64,000 bases of DNA, from assembly GCA_002840905.1 (NCBI GenBank), contig PHDD01000001.1:62001-126000 (forward strand), read 5' to 3'. The position numbers and the translations under genes were made by a program. Below the pieces are notes generated by a model, which was not told where the DNA came from, did no database searches, and saw only the letters and a program-made list of their open reading frames with translations. This DNA is from Bacteroidetes bacterium HGW-Bacteroidetes-4. Lineage in GTDB: Bacteria; Bacteroidota; Bacteroidia; Bacteroidales; SZUA-534. This document shows positions 1 to 7,308 of the stretch, in pieces; position 1 is the stretch's first letter; each line of letters starts with the position of its first letter.

Positions 1-2001
1 CTTTTTTTGTTTTACAACAGGAACATCGGCATAGGCATTAATAAGTTCAGTTTGTGGTTTGCGGAAATAAAGCAAGTACTCTGGCATACCCACACCCATT
101 TTAGAACCATCTTTACACTGTTCAGTCCAACCCAAGCGGTAAGTTTGATTGTTCTCACGTACAACATCGGTAACAATGGTTTTCATTCCCATGTAAGCAA
201 AGCCATGTTTTTTAAAGTGTAGTATAGTATCCATGTGGAACGGGTAAACTTCCTGAACACCCATTCCTGATAATCCCATGGGAATTATACGGTCTTTTAC
301 ATGAACCACAGCCAACCGGCCAGGCATTAGTTTTTTAAACAGGTTGGGAGTCATATAATCCATTTGCCTGAAAAACTCCTCATTACTTTCAGAATGTCCG
401 TAATCGGCATAGTTAGGTGAGTACTCATATTGGGTACTGAACGGAATAGATGTAAGTACCAATCCAACGGAGTTGTCTTTTATGCGGTTGTGGTTGGTCA
501 GCTCGTCTACATTGTCGTTATTAATAGCTAAGAATAACTTACCTTCAATCTCAACACGCTCAACTCCAATTTTGCGGGTTAAATGCTGAGCCATTTCAGC
601 ATGAGAAAGTCCGTACTTTTTTATTATTTCTGTCATATTTTTTACCAATTTGTTGTGGTTTTTCCACTTTGTTTCAAGGTTTTTTCTAATTCCACGCTCA
701 GCTTCGGTATAAATTAGGTCAATTCGTACCGTGTTTTGCTGCAAAAACCGTTGAATACGGTGAATACTTTGAATAAAATCGTTGAATTTGAAGCCAATTC
801 CCAGATAAATAGCCCAGGAACAGAACCGTTGAAAGTTACAGCCTGAACCTGCAATAACTGGTTTGGCTGCCAGCTCACGAAACCGGCCATAGCTAAAATC
901 AAGAATAGCCTGTTCGCGCTTTTCGTAGTTCTGAGAACCGAAAATTGAGGTAATATCAGGGATAGCTTTTTCAATGGCCTTGCGCTCATCTTCTAAATCA
1001 TGCCAGATGATGCGGTGAGCATTTGGGTCCTCTTCACGAATCTTATTCATCATTCGAATTCGATCCTGAAGGCTATCGCGCTTTTCTTTTGAAGCTCCAA
1101 TAACCCCAAGCGACAAATCTTTAAACATTTTAATTTGGCCGTCACTATCAGCACCCGCTTTGGTGTGGTCCGATGGAATCTCATGCCAGCGCAAATCCAA
1201 TTCTGGTAAATTGTAGCCTTCATCATCAGCCGGGTTACCGGTAATGTCTGATGGTTTATTAACAAACAACGCCCAGCTGCTTACCCATAACCAAAACTCC
1301 TCTTCTTTATGAGCGTGGAGCGTTAACTTATCGGCTTTGGTACTGTCACGTTTAAAGAATCGGGTTTTTGCCTGAGAAACGTCCATTACTCCCAAAAAAT
1401 CAGCATAGGCCAAAAGCTCAATATAATCATTGGGAGATGGTGTAGCCGTTGCAACAAACCGATATTTAACAGCATCATCACCACGTCGGCAACCCATTGG
1501 GCCACCATCACCGGTAAACAAGCGCATAAATTCGCGGAAAGTTTTTGTTCCACCAAGGCCCCTGAGTATCGATGCCTCATCTAGTGAGGTTACTGAAAAG
1601 TGTGCCGGGTCCATTTTACCATCTCTGATGGTTTCATAATTGGTTAAGTAAATACCATCACCGGAAGCCTCTTCGATTCTTCGAATAAACTTAGGGGGAG
1701 TTTCCCAGCCAAGAATATTTTTTGAATCTTCAATAAACTCCTGCTTTACGTTAAGCGGTAATACAATTAAACCTTTGCCACCTGTTTTTTCAAGGGTACA
1801 CCTTACGGCCTCTAATTGAGTAACTGTTTTATGAAGGCCAAACGATGCAAAACAAGCCCTACGCCCACCTTCAACCAACCATTTTACCATTATCTTATTA
1901 AATGGTTTAAGCTTTGGGTTTATAGTATCTATATCAAGGCTAAACCCGTGCTTTGGGGCAATCTTTATTTTAGACTTAATAAAATCGCTATAATTCTGCA
2001 T
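1..2001 (-). CDS. Helicase-like / DNA methyltransferase fusion protein (C-terminus beyond window)
   Basis: An uninterrupted frame of 667 codons runs from the ATG at 2001 to base 1 and continues left. The first ~400 residues resemble an SNF2/DEAD-type ATPase: a Walker-A-like FGLHKT at residues 55-59, DEAS at 141-144, ATATP at 184-188, and a C-terminal helicase-like stretch with IHRIQRF. The penultimate Walker A glycine is His here (GLHKT for GLGKT), so ATPase activity is doubtful. From about residue 500 the protein resembles an amino-methyltransferase (N4-cytosine or N6-adenine class): SIPF at 518-521 fits motif IV, and GMPEYLLYF lies further on. It is the last gene seen of the leftward operon, and its start overlaps the preceding small gene by 14 bases. 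A role in modifying element or host DNA is inferred. The fusion and the edge make the exact family uncertain. Confidence 0.75.
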   Translation of the reverse strand, partial: MQNYSDFIKSKIKIAPKHGFSLDIDTINPKLKPFNKIMVKWLVEGGRRACFASFGLHKTVTQLEAVRCTLEKTGGKGLIVLPLNVKQEFIEDSKNILGWETPPKFIRRIEEASGDGIYLTNYETIRDGKMDPAHFSVTSLDEASILRGLGGTKTFREFMRLFTGDGGPMGCRRGDDAVKYRFVATATPSPNDYIELLAYADFLGVMDVSQAKTRFFKRDSTKADKLTLHAHKEEEFWLWVSSWALFVNKPSDITGNPADDEGYNLPELDLRWHEIPSDHTKAGADSDGQIKMFKDLSLGVIGASKEKRDSLQDRIRMMNKIREEDPNAHRIIWHDLEDERKAIEKAIPDITSIFGSQNYEKREQAILDFSYGRFRELAAKPVIAGSGCNFQRFCSWAIYLGIGFKFNDFIQSIHRIQRFLQQNTVRIDLIYTEAERGIRKNLETKWKNHNKLVKNMTEIIKKYGLSHAEMAQHLTRKIGVERVEIEGKLFLAINNDNVDELTNHNRIKDNSVGLVLTSIPFSTQYEYSPNYADYGHSESNEEFFRQMDYMTPNLFKKLMPGRLAVVHVKDRIIPMGLSGMGVQEVYPFHMDTILHFKKHGFAYMGMKTIVTDVVRENNQTYRLGWTEQCKDGSKMGVGMPEYLLYFRKPQTELINAYADVPVVKQKK

Positions 2002-2152
2002 GTTTTTGTTTGTTAAGTTGAATCATGTCCTCAGCTATGGTAAGCAACTGTTTCAGCTGGCTCACCTTTAGCTTATTCAAGCGCATCAGAACTTCAATCT
2101 TATCAAAGTCCTCTTTGGTTGCTTTTTCTTTTATTTTTTGTATCACAGTCAT
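1988..2152 (-). CDS. Small helical protein, 54 aa, unknown
   Basis: The start chosen is the ATG at 2152 (MTVIQKIKEK); a longer reading would run back through a strong hairpin at 2185-2202. The product is short, charged and predicted helical, with a regular Leu/Ile spacing in LMRLNKLKVSQLKQLLTIAE. The stop overlaps the start of the methyltransferase fusion by 14 bases, so translation is probably coupled. No family is recognised. It could be a small regulator or accessory subunit of the downstream methyltransferase, but that rests on position alone. Confidence 0.55.
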   Translation of the reverse strand: MTVIQKIKEKATKEDFDKIEVLMRLNKLKVSQLKQLLTIAEDMIQLNKQKHAEL

Positions 2153-2174
2153 TTTTTGATAAAGATTAAGTGTT

Positions 2175-2202
2175 TTTAAAAGATGGGGGAGCGTCCTCCC
2201 CC
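2175..2202 (-). terminator. Hairpin with trailing T-run, intrinsic terminator or attenuator
   Basis: On the minus strand a perfect 7-bp GC-rich stem (GGGGGAG/CTCCCCC, bases 2185-2191 and 2196-2202) with a 4-base loop is followed by ATCTTTTAAAAAC. It lies just after the tRNA-like sequence and about 33 bases before the start of the 54-aa gene. It may end the tRNA-like transcript or attenuate the operon. Confidence 0.55.
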
Positions 2203-2264
2203 GGTCTCCCATAAAGGGGCAATTGTCTGTTTAATAGTCGTTGCACACATCTCGCTTGACTTTG

Positions 2265-2369
2265 TGGAGGTGGCAGGATTCGAACCTGCATGAAGCATAT
2301 AAACAGTATCGCATTCGAACGTTCTTGCAAGTGCTTCTGATTAGCGTATGCCAATTGCGCCACACCTCC
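2265..2369 (-). tRNA. tRNA-like sequence with abnormal anticodon region
   Basis: On the minus strand the ends pair as a tRNA acceptor stem (GGAGGTG at 2369-2363 with CACCTCC at 2272-2266, then A). There is a textbook T-arm (GCAGG-TTCGAAT-CCTGC) and a D-arm-like segment (TGGCGCAATTGGCATACGC). The span is 105 bases, too long for a class I tRNA. Testing every 5-bp stem with a 7-base loop between the D- and T-arms gave no canonical anticodon arm. Instead GAAGCA pairs with TGCTTC around a 34-base loop. No encoded CCA. It may be a degraded phage tRNA, a tRNA with an insertion, or a tRNA mimic; the amino acid cannot be assigned. Confidence 0.5.
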
Positions 2370-2373
2370 GTAG

Positions 2374-2394
2374 CTCCGGGCCATTCACCCGGAG
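2374..2394 (-). other. Hairpin just upstream of the tRNA-like sequence
   Basis: A perfect 7-bp stem (CTCCGGG/CCCGGAG) closes a 7-base loop reading CCATTCA on the plus strand. It ends five bases before the tRNA-like 5' end on the minus strand. The loop nearly matches that of the hairpin at 3792-3816 (CCATACA). A processing signal or RNA stabiliser is possible. Confidence 0.5.
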
Positions 2395-2446
2395 ACTATA
2401 CCCACAGAAGAAAAGAACGCCATGCTTTTTAATGGAAGCATGAAAC

Positions 2447-2611
2447 CTATTTCTTAACCGCGTCTTTATCAGAAATTGTGAACAAGACTTTACTTACCGG
2501 GCAGTGGAGTATTTTTGCAATCTGCTCTTTGATAACCTTAGCTTCTTTTGAGTTCTCAATCTCAACATAGGCACAGCTTATGGTTGCGTTTGTTATTACT
2601 AAATCGGCCAT
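2447..2611 (-). CDS. Small protein, 54 aa, unknown
   Basis: ATG at 2611 opens a 54-codon frame (MADLVITNATISCAY...), stop TAG at 2447. It starts five bases after the stop of the 239-aa gene at 2617, which supports it as a real operon member. The sequence mixes short strand-like segments (VITNATISCAYVEI, KVLFTISDK) with a helix, suggesting a small alpha/beta fold. No family is recognised. It precedes the tRNA-like sequence in the direction of transcription. Confidence 0.6.
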   Translation of the reverse strand: MADLVITNATISCAYVEIENSKEAKVIKEQIAKILHCPVSKVLFTISDKDAVKK

Positions 2612-2616
2612 GATTT

Positions 2617-3336
2617 TTACAATTCAATAATTGGTAATTCGGGGCACAACTCTTTAATTTTATCAAGTTGTTCGTTTATTATATCCCGAACACTTGTTTG
2701 TAGGATGTCGGCCAATTCGGGAGAAATTAAAACACACTCAAGGCTGGCCGGGTCAATATCAACTTCAACATTAATATCAACTGGTTCCTGGCCCTTGAAA
2801 AGCTGTAACCTAAGTTTAAACGATTCGGGCAGGTTTGATTCTACAACCTGCCTGCGTTGTAGGTTGTAGTTTGCCCGGTTGTCTTTATTTTGTTCAAGCT
2901 CCTTGTCAACTTTAGCCTTAAAGTTGTTGAGCAGGGTTACAAGCTTGGGGCCGTCGGTAGCGTTAAGAAAAATACTCCGGTTTAACCTGAAAAAATCAGC
3001 CAGTTCAAAACAATCCCAGCGTTTACCGGTGTTAATTTGTAAATCGTTAAGCGTTTTGGTTTCAATCATTCGGCCAACAACACGGTTTGAATAGTGCGAA
3101 CTCTCATTCAGAATAAGAATAATATTGAATTTTTCAAGGTTAAATTCCACGTGGCTTTCGTTCAGGTTAACCGATTCCAGGTCTTTTCTTTTGCTCAAAA
3201 ACTCAAAGGGCGTTCCTATTGCGCCTTCAATGTTGTCAAGCTTTTTGGGCTCCTTTTCGTCAAGGCCCTTACCCGTGAAAATTTTAATAATTCCACTTTC
3301 GGGTAATTTGTCGATGTTTAATTTTTCAATCTGCAT
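2617..3336 (-). CDS. Phage protein of unknown function, 239 aa
   Basis: An intact 239-residue soluble protein without signal peptide or membrane segment. The middle (roughly residues 50-150: strand-rich part, then a helix containing CFELADFFRLNRSIF and a charged KAKVDKELEQNKDN stretch) followed by an acidic strand-rich part (VDINVEVDID) is reminiscent of the DUF2303/YfdQ layout in phage early regions. This resemblance is from memory of the domain order only and is weak. The gene sits 10 bases after the 141-aa gene and before two small genes in a tightly packed operon. A role in phage early metabolism is inferred from position. Confidence 0.7.
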   Translation of the reverse strand: MQIEKLNIDKLPESGIIKIFTGKGLDEKEPKKLDNIEGAIGTPFEFLSKRKDLESVNLNESHVEFNLEKFNIILILNESSHYSNRVVGRMIETKTLNDLQINTGKRWDCFELADFFRLNRSIFLNATDGPKLVTLLNNFKAKVDKELEQNKDNRANYNLQRRQVVESNLPESFKLRLQLFKGQEPVDINVEVDIDPASLECVLISPELADILQTSVRDIINEQLDKIKELCPELPIIEL

Positions 3337-3346
3337 AGCTTTTGTT

Positions 3347-3772
3347 TTATTGGTTTACTGCTCTTCTACCAGATGCAATGGTTAACTGGCTACGCTCTTC
3401 TCTGGTTGCCGGGCGTTGCTCAATAAGGGTTCCAGCCTCAGAATAGAAACCAACCATACCCTCACTTCTGTCAACCATTTTAAATACACGGCCAAATTTC
3501 TCCTGATGGCCGGTTTTAATTTCCGTAAGTAGTGTTAACTTCTCTTTCTTAACGGGTTCTAATTCAGCCTTAAAATCTTCCATGGCTTCTTTCTTACGGT
3601 CCTCTATTCGGGCCGCTTCAATACTGCGTTGGGCAAAGCGCGATTTTCTTTCAATAAGCTCCTGTTCGGTTAGCTCTTCAAAATAAACCCGCTCTTCAAC
3701 TCCGTCGGCATTTGATTCGAACATCTCAATCCGTTCGTGCTGAGAATATTCTTTGAATAGTTCTTTATCCAT
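3347..3772 (-). CDS. Helical hypothetical protein, 141 aa
   Basis: The product is highly charged and helical: an N-terminal acidic part, a long Glu/Arg/Lys-rich helix (roughly residues 35-90, EELTEQELIERKSRF then EDRKKEAMEDFKAELEPVKK) likely to form a coiled coil, and a C-terminal strand-like part with GMVGFYSEAG. There is no signal peptide. A perfect hairpin lies 20 bases upstream of the start (3792-3816). It belongs to the leftward operon, 10 bases before the 239-aa gene. No family is recognised. Confidence 0.7.
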   Translation of the reverse strand: MDKELFKEYSQHERIEMFESNADGVEERVYFEELTEQELIERKSRFAQRSIEAARIEDRKKEAMEDFKAELEPVKKEKLTLLTEIKTGHQEKFGRVFKMVDRSEGMVGFYSEAGTLIEQRPATREERSQLTIASGRRAVNQ

Positions 3773-3791
3773 ATTATTATGTTTTGGAAAT

Positions 3792-3816
3792 AAAGCCCAC
3801 CCATACAGTGGGCTTT
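3792..3816 (-). other. Perfect 9-bp hairpin in the operon leader
   Basis: AAAGCCCAC at 3792-3800 pairs perfectly with GTGGGCTTT at 3808-3816 around a 7-base loop (CCATACA on the plus strand). It lies about 20 bases before the start of the 141-aa gene and after the 49-aa gene in the direction of transcription. A terminator, attenuator or RNase-blocking stem is possible. The loop is close to that at 2381-2387. Confidence 0.55.
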
Positions 3817-3905
3817 GATTACTCGATAAAGGGTTATTGTTTTAAAATTATGAGTGTGCTACCGGCACAAGTAACACGTGGTTTTATTTTAGCGTGCCAG
3901 GGTAG

Positions 3906-4055
3906 TTAATTGTCGGGTTTCTCTTTATCGTTTCGAACAACACCACTCCTTATGCTACTTATCTTATAAGCAGGGTTCCGGTCTGTTGTAAACTGAATGC
4001 AAGTTTCAAACAGTTTCGATAAAAAGAAGGTGTATAAAATTGTGAGTAATATCAT
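3906..4055 (-). CDS. Small membrane protein, 49 aa
   Basis: ATG at 4055 opens a 49-codon frame ending TAA at 3906. Residues 1-20 (MILLTILYTFFLSKLFETCI) form one plausible membrane helix, followed by a charged basic tail (RSGVVRNDKEKPDN). It lies between the two Cys-pair genes and the 141-aa gene on the same strand. Small single-span proteins of this kind are common in phage early regions, but no specific role can be read. Confidence is limited by size. Confidence 0.4.
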   Translation of the reverse strand: MILLTILYTFFLSKLFETCIQFTTDRNPAYKISSIRSGVVRNDKEKPDN

Positions 4056-4096
4056 TGGTTTTGTTTTTAAGTTTCAAAAAAATATGAAGTAAAATT

Positions 4097-4276
4097 CTAA
4101 GTGTAGGGGCGCTCCTTATCGCATCTGGCACAACCTTTTAAGGTGTTTTTGCTTTCCCAAATACTTTGCAGCTGGCATAGCTCTATAAGTTCACTTATCG
4201 GAAACGGCTTGGGGCTCTGATGAAACCAAGGCTGTGGAGCCACTGCTTTTAAGTATTTTAATATTCTTGGTTTCAT
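4097..4276 (-). CDS. Small protein with a CxxC pair, 59 aa
   Basis: ATG at 4276 directly follows the TAG stop of the 68-aa gene (TAGATG), giving zero spacing. The 59 residues start MKPRILKYLKAVAPQPW and end with CARCDKERPYT. The terminal CARC could be half of a metal site, with C34 (ELCQLQ) as a further ligand. The tight head-to-tail arrangement with another Cys-pair protein suggests the two work together or are translationally coupled. No family is recognised. Confidence 0.5.
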   Translation of the reverse strand: MKPRILKYLKAVAPQPWFHQSPKPFPISELIELCQLQSIWESKNTLKGCARCDKERPYT

Positions 4277-4483
4277 CTATTTTTGTTGAAAAAGTTCACA
4301 TAAACCATTACTATTCTCAAAAAAGTAGCCCTTACCTATATTGCTACCATCAATATTTACAGTGCAAACAAATCCCATATGTTCGGTTATGTTCCCATTG
4401 CCAATTTTTATATTCTGTGGATGCTTCATTAATTGAAGCATATTTTTACAGTTTTTGCAGGATTGCTTTTCCATTTTTAACAA
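4277..4483 (-). CDS. Small Cys-rich protein, 68 aa
   Basis: The 68-residue product starts MLKMEKQSCKNCKNMLQL, with CKNC at about 9-12 and further cysteines (FVCTVN, GLCELF), so a small zinc-binding fold is plausible. An alternative start is Met4. It ends at 4277, immediately followed by the ATG of the 59-aa gene, and begins two bases after the stop of the 267-aa gene. Position in the early operon suggests a regulatory or DNA-associated role, which is inference only. Confidence 0.55.
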   Translation of the reverse strand: MLKMEKQSCKNCKNMLQLMKHPQNIKIGNGNITEHMGFVCTVNIDGSNIGKGYFFENSNGLCELFQQK

Positions 4484-4485
4484 TT

Positions 4486-5289
4486 TTAGTATCTTAAATC
4501 ATCTATTGTTTCTTTAATTACAGAGGCTTCTTTCCATCTTACTCTAAATAATACGGTACCATCAAACACCATGTCCTTTACATAAAAAACGGTTTCATCA
4601 GGAAGAAATAAATACTTATTAGCTGTATTTGCCATTTCAGCATATGCATTATTTAATAAATCTATATTTGGGGGATTAAACTCAACTTTAAATGCTTTAT
4701 ATACTTTCTTTAAGTGGTCCTCACACCATGTTGAATGGTTAATAATGATTGATAGTTTTTTAACAATTCTTTGAATTAAGTCTTCATTTAAAGGATCCAT
4801 TTTGGATAAATACACATATCCACCATTTTCATCTGGCCCTGAAATTTCAATTCCATTTGGGTATATTAAATCAATGATTTCGTTAATTCCTTTTCTATAT
4901 AAATCCATCTTATTTTGCAATTTTAAATTCTCTTTATATAGTTGGTGATATTCATTGTATATGTCATCGAATTGAGCTCCTTTGTATTTTAACTCAAGAT
5001 TTTTTCTTGCTTCAAGCTCACTTTCAGTTATATTATTTTTAGGTTTACCAAATGATTCTAATATCTTTCTTGCCATAATCGGCTCAACAGACTTATAGTT
5101 TATTTTATATAATCCTCTATTGATACGTTCAATATATCCAAGGTCGCACATAATTGATATTACAGTTCCTGGTAATTTATATCGCTTTAGTAAGTCAGTT
5201 AATTTGAAGTTAGAATCATGGCTTGTTTTTGAGAATACAATCATGAATTCAACATACTTTTCAATTGTTTCTTTCCTAATTCCAGACAT
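4486..5289 (-). CDS. Hypothetical protein with likely N-terminal winged helix and coiled coil, 267 aa
   Basis: Residues ~10-70 have the look of a winged-helix unit: helices ending in LTDLLKRYKLPGTVISIMCDLGYIERINRGLYKIN, where the LGYIERINRGLY stretch fits a recognition helix plus wing. Residues ~90-130 are charged and helical (SELEARKNLELKYK...YHQLYKENLKLQNKM), likely a coiled coil. The C-terminal half is mixed alpha/beta with several Trp/Tyr residues. No enzyme motif is seen. Just upstream lies a terminator-like hairpin (5307-5326) that could set its expression apart from the HNH gene. A DNA-binding or replication-accessory role is inferred. Confidence 0.65.
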   Translation of the reverse strand: MSGIRKETIEKYVEFMIVFSKTSHDSNFKLTDLLKRYKLPGTVISIMCDLGYIERINRGLYKINYKSVEPIMARKILESFGKPKNNITESELEARKNLELKYKGAQFDDIYNEYHQLYKENLKLQNKMDLYRKGINEIIDLIYPNGIEISGPDENGGYVYLSKMDPLNEDLIQRIVKKLSIIINHSTWCEDHLKKVYKAFKVEFNPPNIDLLNNAYAEMANTANKYLFLPDETVFYVKDMVFDGTVLFRVRWKEASVIKETIDDLRY

Positions 5290-5301
5290 AATAATTTGTT
5301 T

Positions 5302-5326
5302 TTAAAAAGAGGGGTGCAGCCCTCTT
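5302..5326 (-). terminator. Intercistronic hairpin with T-run
   Basis: On the minus strand AAGAGGG (5326-5320) pairs with CCCTCTT (5313-5307) around a 6-base loop and is followed by TTTAAAAAC. The trailing sequence matches the one after the 2185-2202 hairpin. It lies 17 bases before the 267-aa gene start, so it could attenuate the operon at this point. Confidence 0.55.
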
Positions 5327-5343
5327 AAAACCCTATAAACCTA

Positions 5344-5664
5344 TTACCCTACAGCTGCACCTGCTTGAGAAAAACTACTTCTTATATCCAATCCATCTTG
5401 TTCCTGATGGCATTTGCGGCATTTAATCTTTATATTTTCCTTATCCCAAGCTTTGTCAGCATACCCGTTTTTTTGGCAACTGTCAACGCTCTCAACGTGG
5501 GCACAATCTAACCGTACACCAGAGCTTTTGCTACATTCCTCACAGAAGTTGTAACCATACTCTTCGCGCTGCTCACTTAATACTAAAGCTTTGGTAATTC
5601 TTACCATGCGGTCAATGTAAGCCTTGCTTACCAGTTCACCGGTTGATGTTCGGTACCTAGCCAT
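5344..5664 (-). CDS. HNH-type nuclease / NinG-like protein
   Basis: The start used is the ATG at 5664 (MARYRTSTGE), giving 106 residues; the open frame extends further up but overlaps the previous gene. Two zinc knuckles are visible, CEEC near residue 40 and CRKCH near residue 81. Between them is a DCAHVESV segment and an aspartate/asparagine-containing WDKENIKIK, the pattern of an HNH fold as in lambda NinG and related phage nucleases. The start overlaps the end of the 69-aa gene by 8 bases (ATGGCTAG). In phages such proteins act in recombination or DNA processing; here it lies next to an SNF2-type helicase. Confidence 0.7.
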   Translation of the reverse strand: MARYRTSTGELVSKAYIDRMVRITKALVLSEQREEYGYNFCEECSKSSGVRLDCAHVESVDSCQKNGYADKAWDKENIKIKCRKCHQEQDGLDIRSSFSQAGAAVG

Positions 5665-5866
5665 TGGGGAAAAGCATTTTGTAAAACCACTCCTGAATAT
5701 CAACAGTACCAGCCTCTTTATTAAAAGAGCATAATGATTTTGGTACCCACCGTTTGTCACCATCCAAATCAAAGTAAAAAGCCTTTTCATTTTTGGTGAG
5801 TTCTTTGGCATTAACCCGTATAGCAGGTTTGCCATTTACTGAAGGTTGTGCTTGGTATGGTATCAT
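5657..5866 (-). CDS. Small hypothetical protein, 69 aa
   Basis: The 69-residue product (MIPYQAQPSVNGKPAI...) is predicted to be a small beta-rich fold with a charged middle (NAKELTKNEKAFYFDLDGDKRWVPKS) and aromatic C-terminus (EWFYKMLFPNG). It overlaps the SNF2 helicase stop by 4 bases at its start and the HNH start by 8 bases at its end, so it is locked in the same translational unit. This WVPKS/W-I-P-K style with a downstream aromatic tail occurs in small phage proteins near helicases, but no family name can be given with confidence. Confidence 0.65.
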   Translation of the reverse strand: MIPYQAQPSVNGKPAIRVNAKELTKNEKAFYFDLDGDKRWVPKSLCSFNKEAGTVDIQEWFYKMLFPNG

Positions 5867-7308
5867 AACTTTAGCTTATGAATGTTTTTAATTAGTTCGT
5901 GCAATACTTCATCCTGAGCTTTATCAATAGTGTAATCAACAGCCCCGGTAGCTTTTTCGGCAATGTCTTTTTTGCCAAATATTATTTGTCTAACATATTG
6001 GTCTATGGTTCCGGCTCCCTCAAACCAAAGGCAATTCACATTGTCTTTTCGTCCGTTACGGTAGGCTCTATCTTCAGCCTGAACCATGGCCATATAGGTC
6101 CATGAATATTCAACAAAGCCCACGTTGTCAGCTGCTGTTAGATTCAAGCCCACACCTGCTGCTTTTGTGGAGCATAGAATAAGCTTACAATCAGGGTCAT
6201 TCTGAAATTTCTTAACCGATGCATCGCGCATTTGGTAATTGTCGTCACCGGTAATGGTTACTGCATTGGGGTAAATTCTTTTGAATTCTGATATCAACTC
6301 TTTAAGCTCCATGAACAGGATAATTTTTTGCCCTGAGTCAATAATGTTATCAACTATTTCACGTATGGCTTTTATTTTACCAACAGCAGCTACACGCTTA
6401 AGGGTTTGAATCAAAACCATGGCCTTACCGCGCATGCTCTTAGCTATTTCAAATTCTGTTTTGCTGGTATATTCGCGGAAATACTCTTCCAAATCATCAA
6501 CCGCCTTATTGTACTCCGGTTTAGTATCGATATCAATTCGAATGAAACTCCTGAATTTGTCAGGTAATTCGGGTAACACTTCTTTTTTATCGCGCCTGAA
6601 ATAGAACCGCGACAATTCAGCTTGTAATTCATCAAGGTTGTCGTTTGCCCCAAACTTGTTCAAGAACCCATTTACCCCACCAAACTCTTTTAACCGGTCA
6701 AGAATTGAAAGAGGGGCAACCAGGTCGCTGGCATTATTTACCACCGGTGTTCCGGTAAGTAACATTATAACCTCTTTGCTGGTGCACAAGCCTTTTACCA
6801 ATTTCGACTGTTGGCTATCAGGGTCTTTTACTTTATGAGCCTCGTCAACTATTACCGATTTGAATTGCCTTATGTAAGGGTTGAAAACGATATCAGATAA
6901 GCGTGGTTTCTTTTTCAGGTATTCCCAAACAAAGAACTTTTTAAGGCTCTCATAATTCACAATAAAAAAGTCAAACTTACCGGCAAACATACCGGCCATT
7001 ATATTAGCATCAGAATAAGCTGGCCAAATGTGAACGTGCTTATTGTTCAGAATGAGCGCCTTTTTATCGGTCCAGGCTTCAATTTCTTCTTTCCAGTTAA
7101 TTTTTAAACTGGCCGGGCAAATAACCAAACTTGGGGTAGCGTTTAAGGCAACAGCTGTTGCTATTGATTGAACGGTTTTTCCACAACCCATATCATCACC
7201 ATTAATAAAGCGCTTCATGTTCATGCCTTTATTAATGCCAGTCCATTGATAAGGGAAAGGCTGGTACCCATCGGGATGGGAGAGTTGTATGGTGTTTTTG
7301 TCAATCAT
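5863..7308 (-). CDS. SNF2-type DEAD/DEAH helicase
   Basis: A complete 481-residue two-lobe superfamily 2 ATPase of the SNF2 type. The Walker A motif GCGKT is at residues 41-45, followed by VICPASLKINW (motif Ia) and VDEAHKVKD (motif II, about residue 157). LLTGTPVVNN is motif III. The C-terminal lobe has STKAAGVGLNLTAADNV and MVQAEDRAYRNGRKDNV (motifs V and VI). It would translocate on double-stranded DNA using ATP. Such helicases are common in phage replication or recombination modules. It starts within the stop of the upstream HTH gene (TAATG) and overlaps the 69-aa gene downstream, so coupling is likely. Confidence 0.9.
   Translation of the reverse strand: MIDKNTIQLSHPDGYQPFPYQWTGINKGMNMKRFINGDDMGCGKTVQSIATAVALNATPSLVICPASLKINWKEEIEAWTDKKALILNNKHVHIWPAYSDANIMAGMFAGKFDFFIVNYESLKKFFVWEYLKKKPRLSDIVFNPYIRQFKSVIVDEAHKVKDPDSQQSKLVKGLCTSKEVIMLLTGTPVVNNASDLVAPLSILDRLKEFGGVNGFLNKFGANDNLDELQAELSRFYFRRDKKEVLPELPDKFRSFIRIDIDTKPEYNKAVDDLEEYFREYTSKTEFEIAKSMRGKAMVLIQTLKRVAAVGKIKAIREIVDNIIDSGQKIILFMELKELISEFKRIYPNAVTITGDDNYQMRDASVKKFQNDPDCKLILCSTKAAGVGLNLTAADNVGFVEYSWTYMAMVQAEDRAYRNGRKDNVNCLWFEGAGTIDQYVRQIIFGKKDIAEKATGAVDYTIDKAQDEVLHELIKNIHKLKL

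Noticed and set aside
1386..1580. Minus-strand frames in the first 2 kb (e.g. 714-989, 1050-1265, 1386-1580)
   Set aside because: They are in a different frame from the long partial methyltransferase frame, which has motifs over its whole length and no stops.
2166..2384. A 72-codon minus-strand frame over the tRNA-like sequence
   Set aside because: It covers the T-arm and D-arm; translation such as MARSYGGVAQLAYANQ shows no domain, so the tRNA-like reading is preferred.
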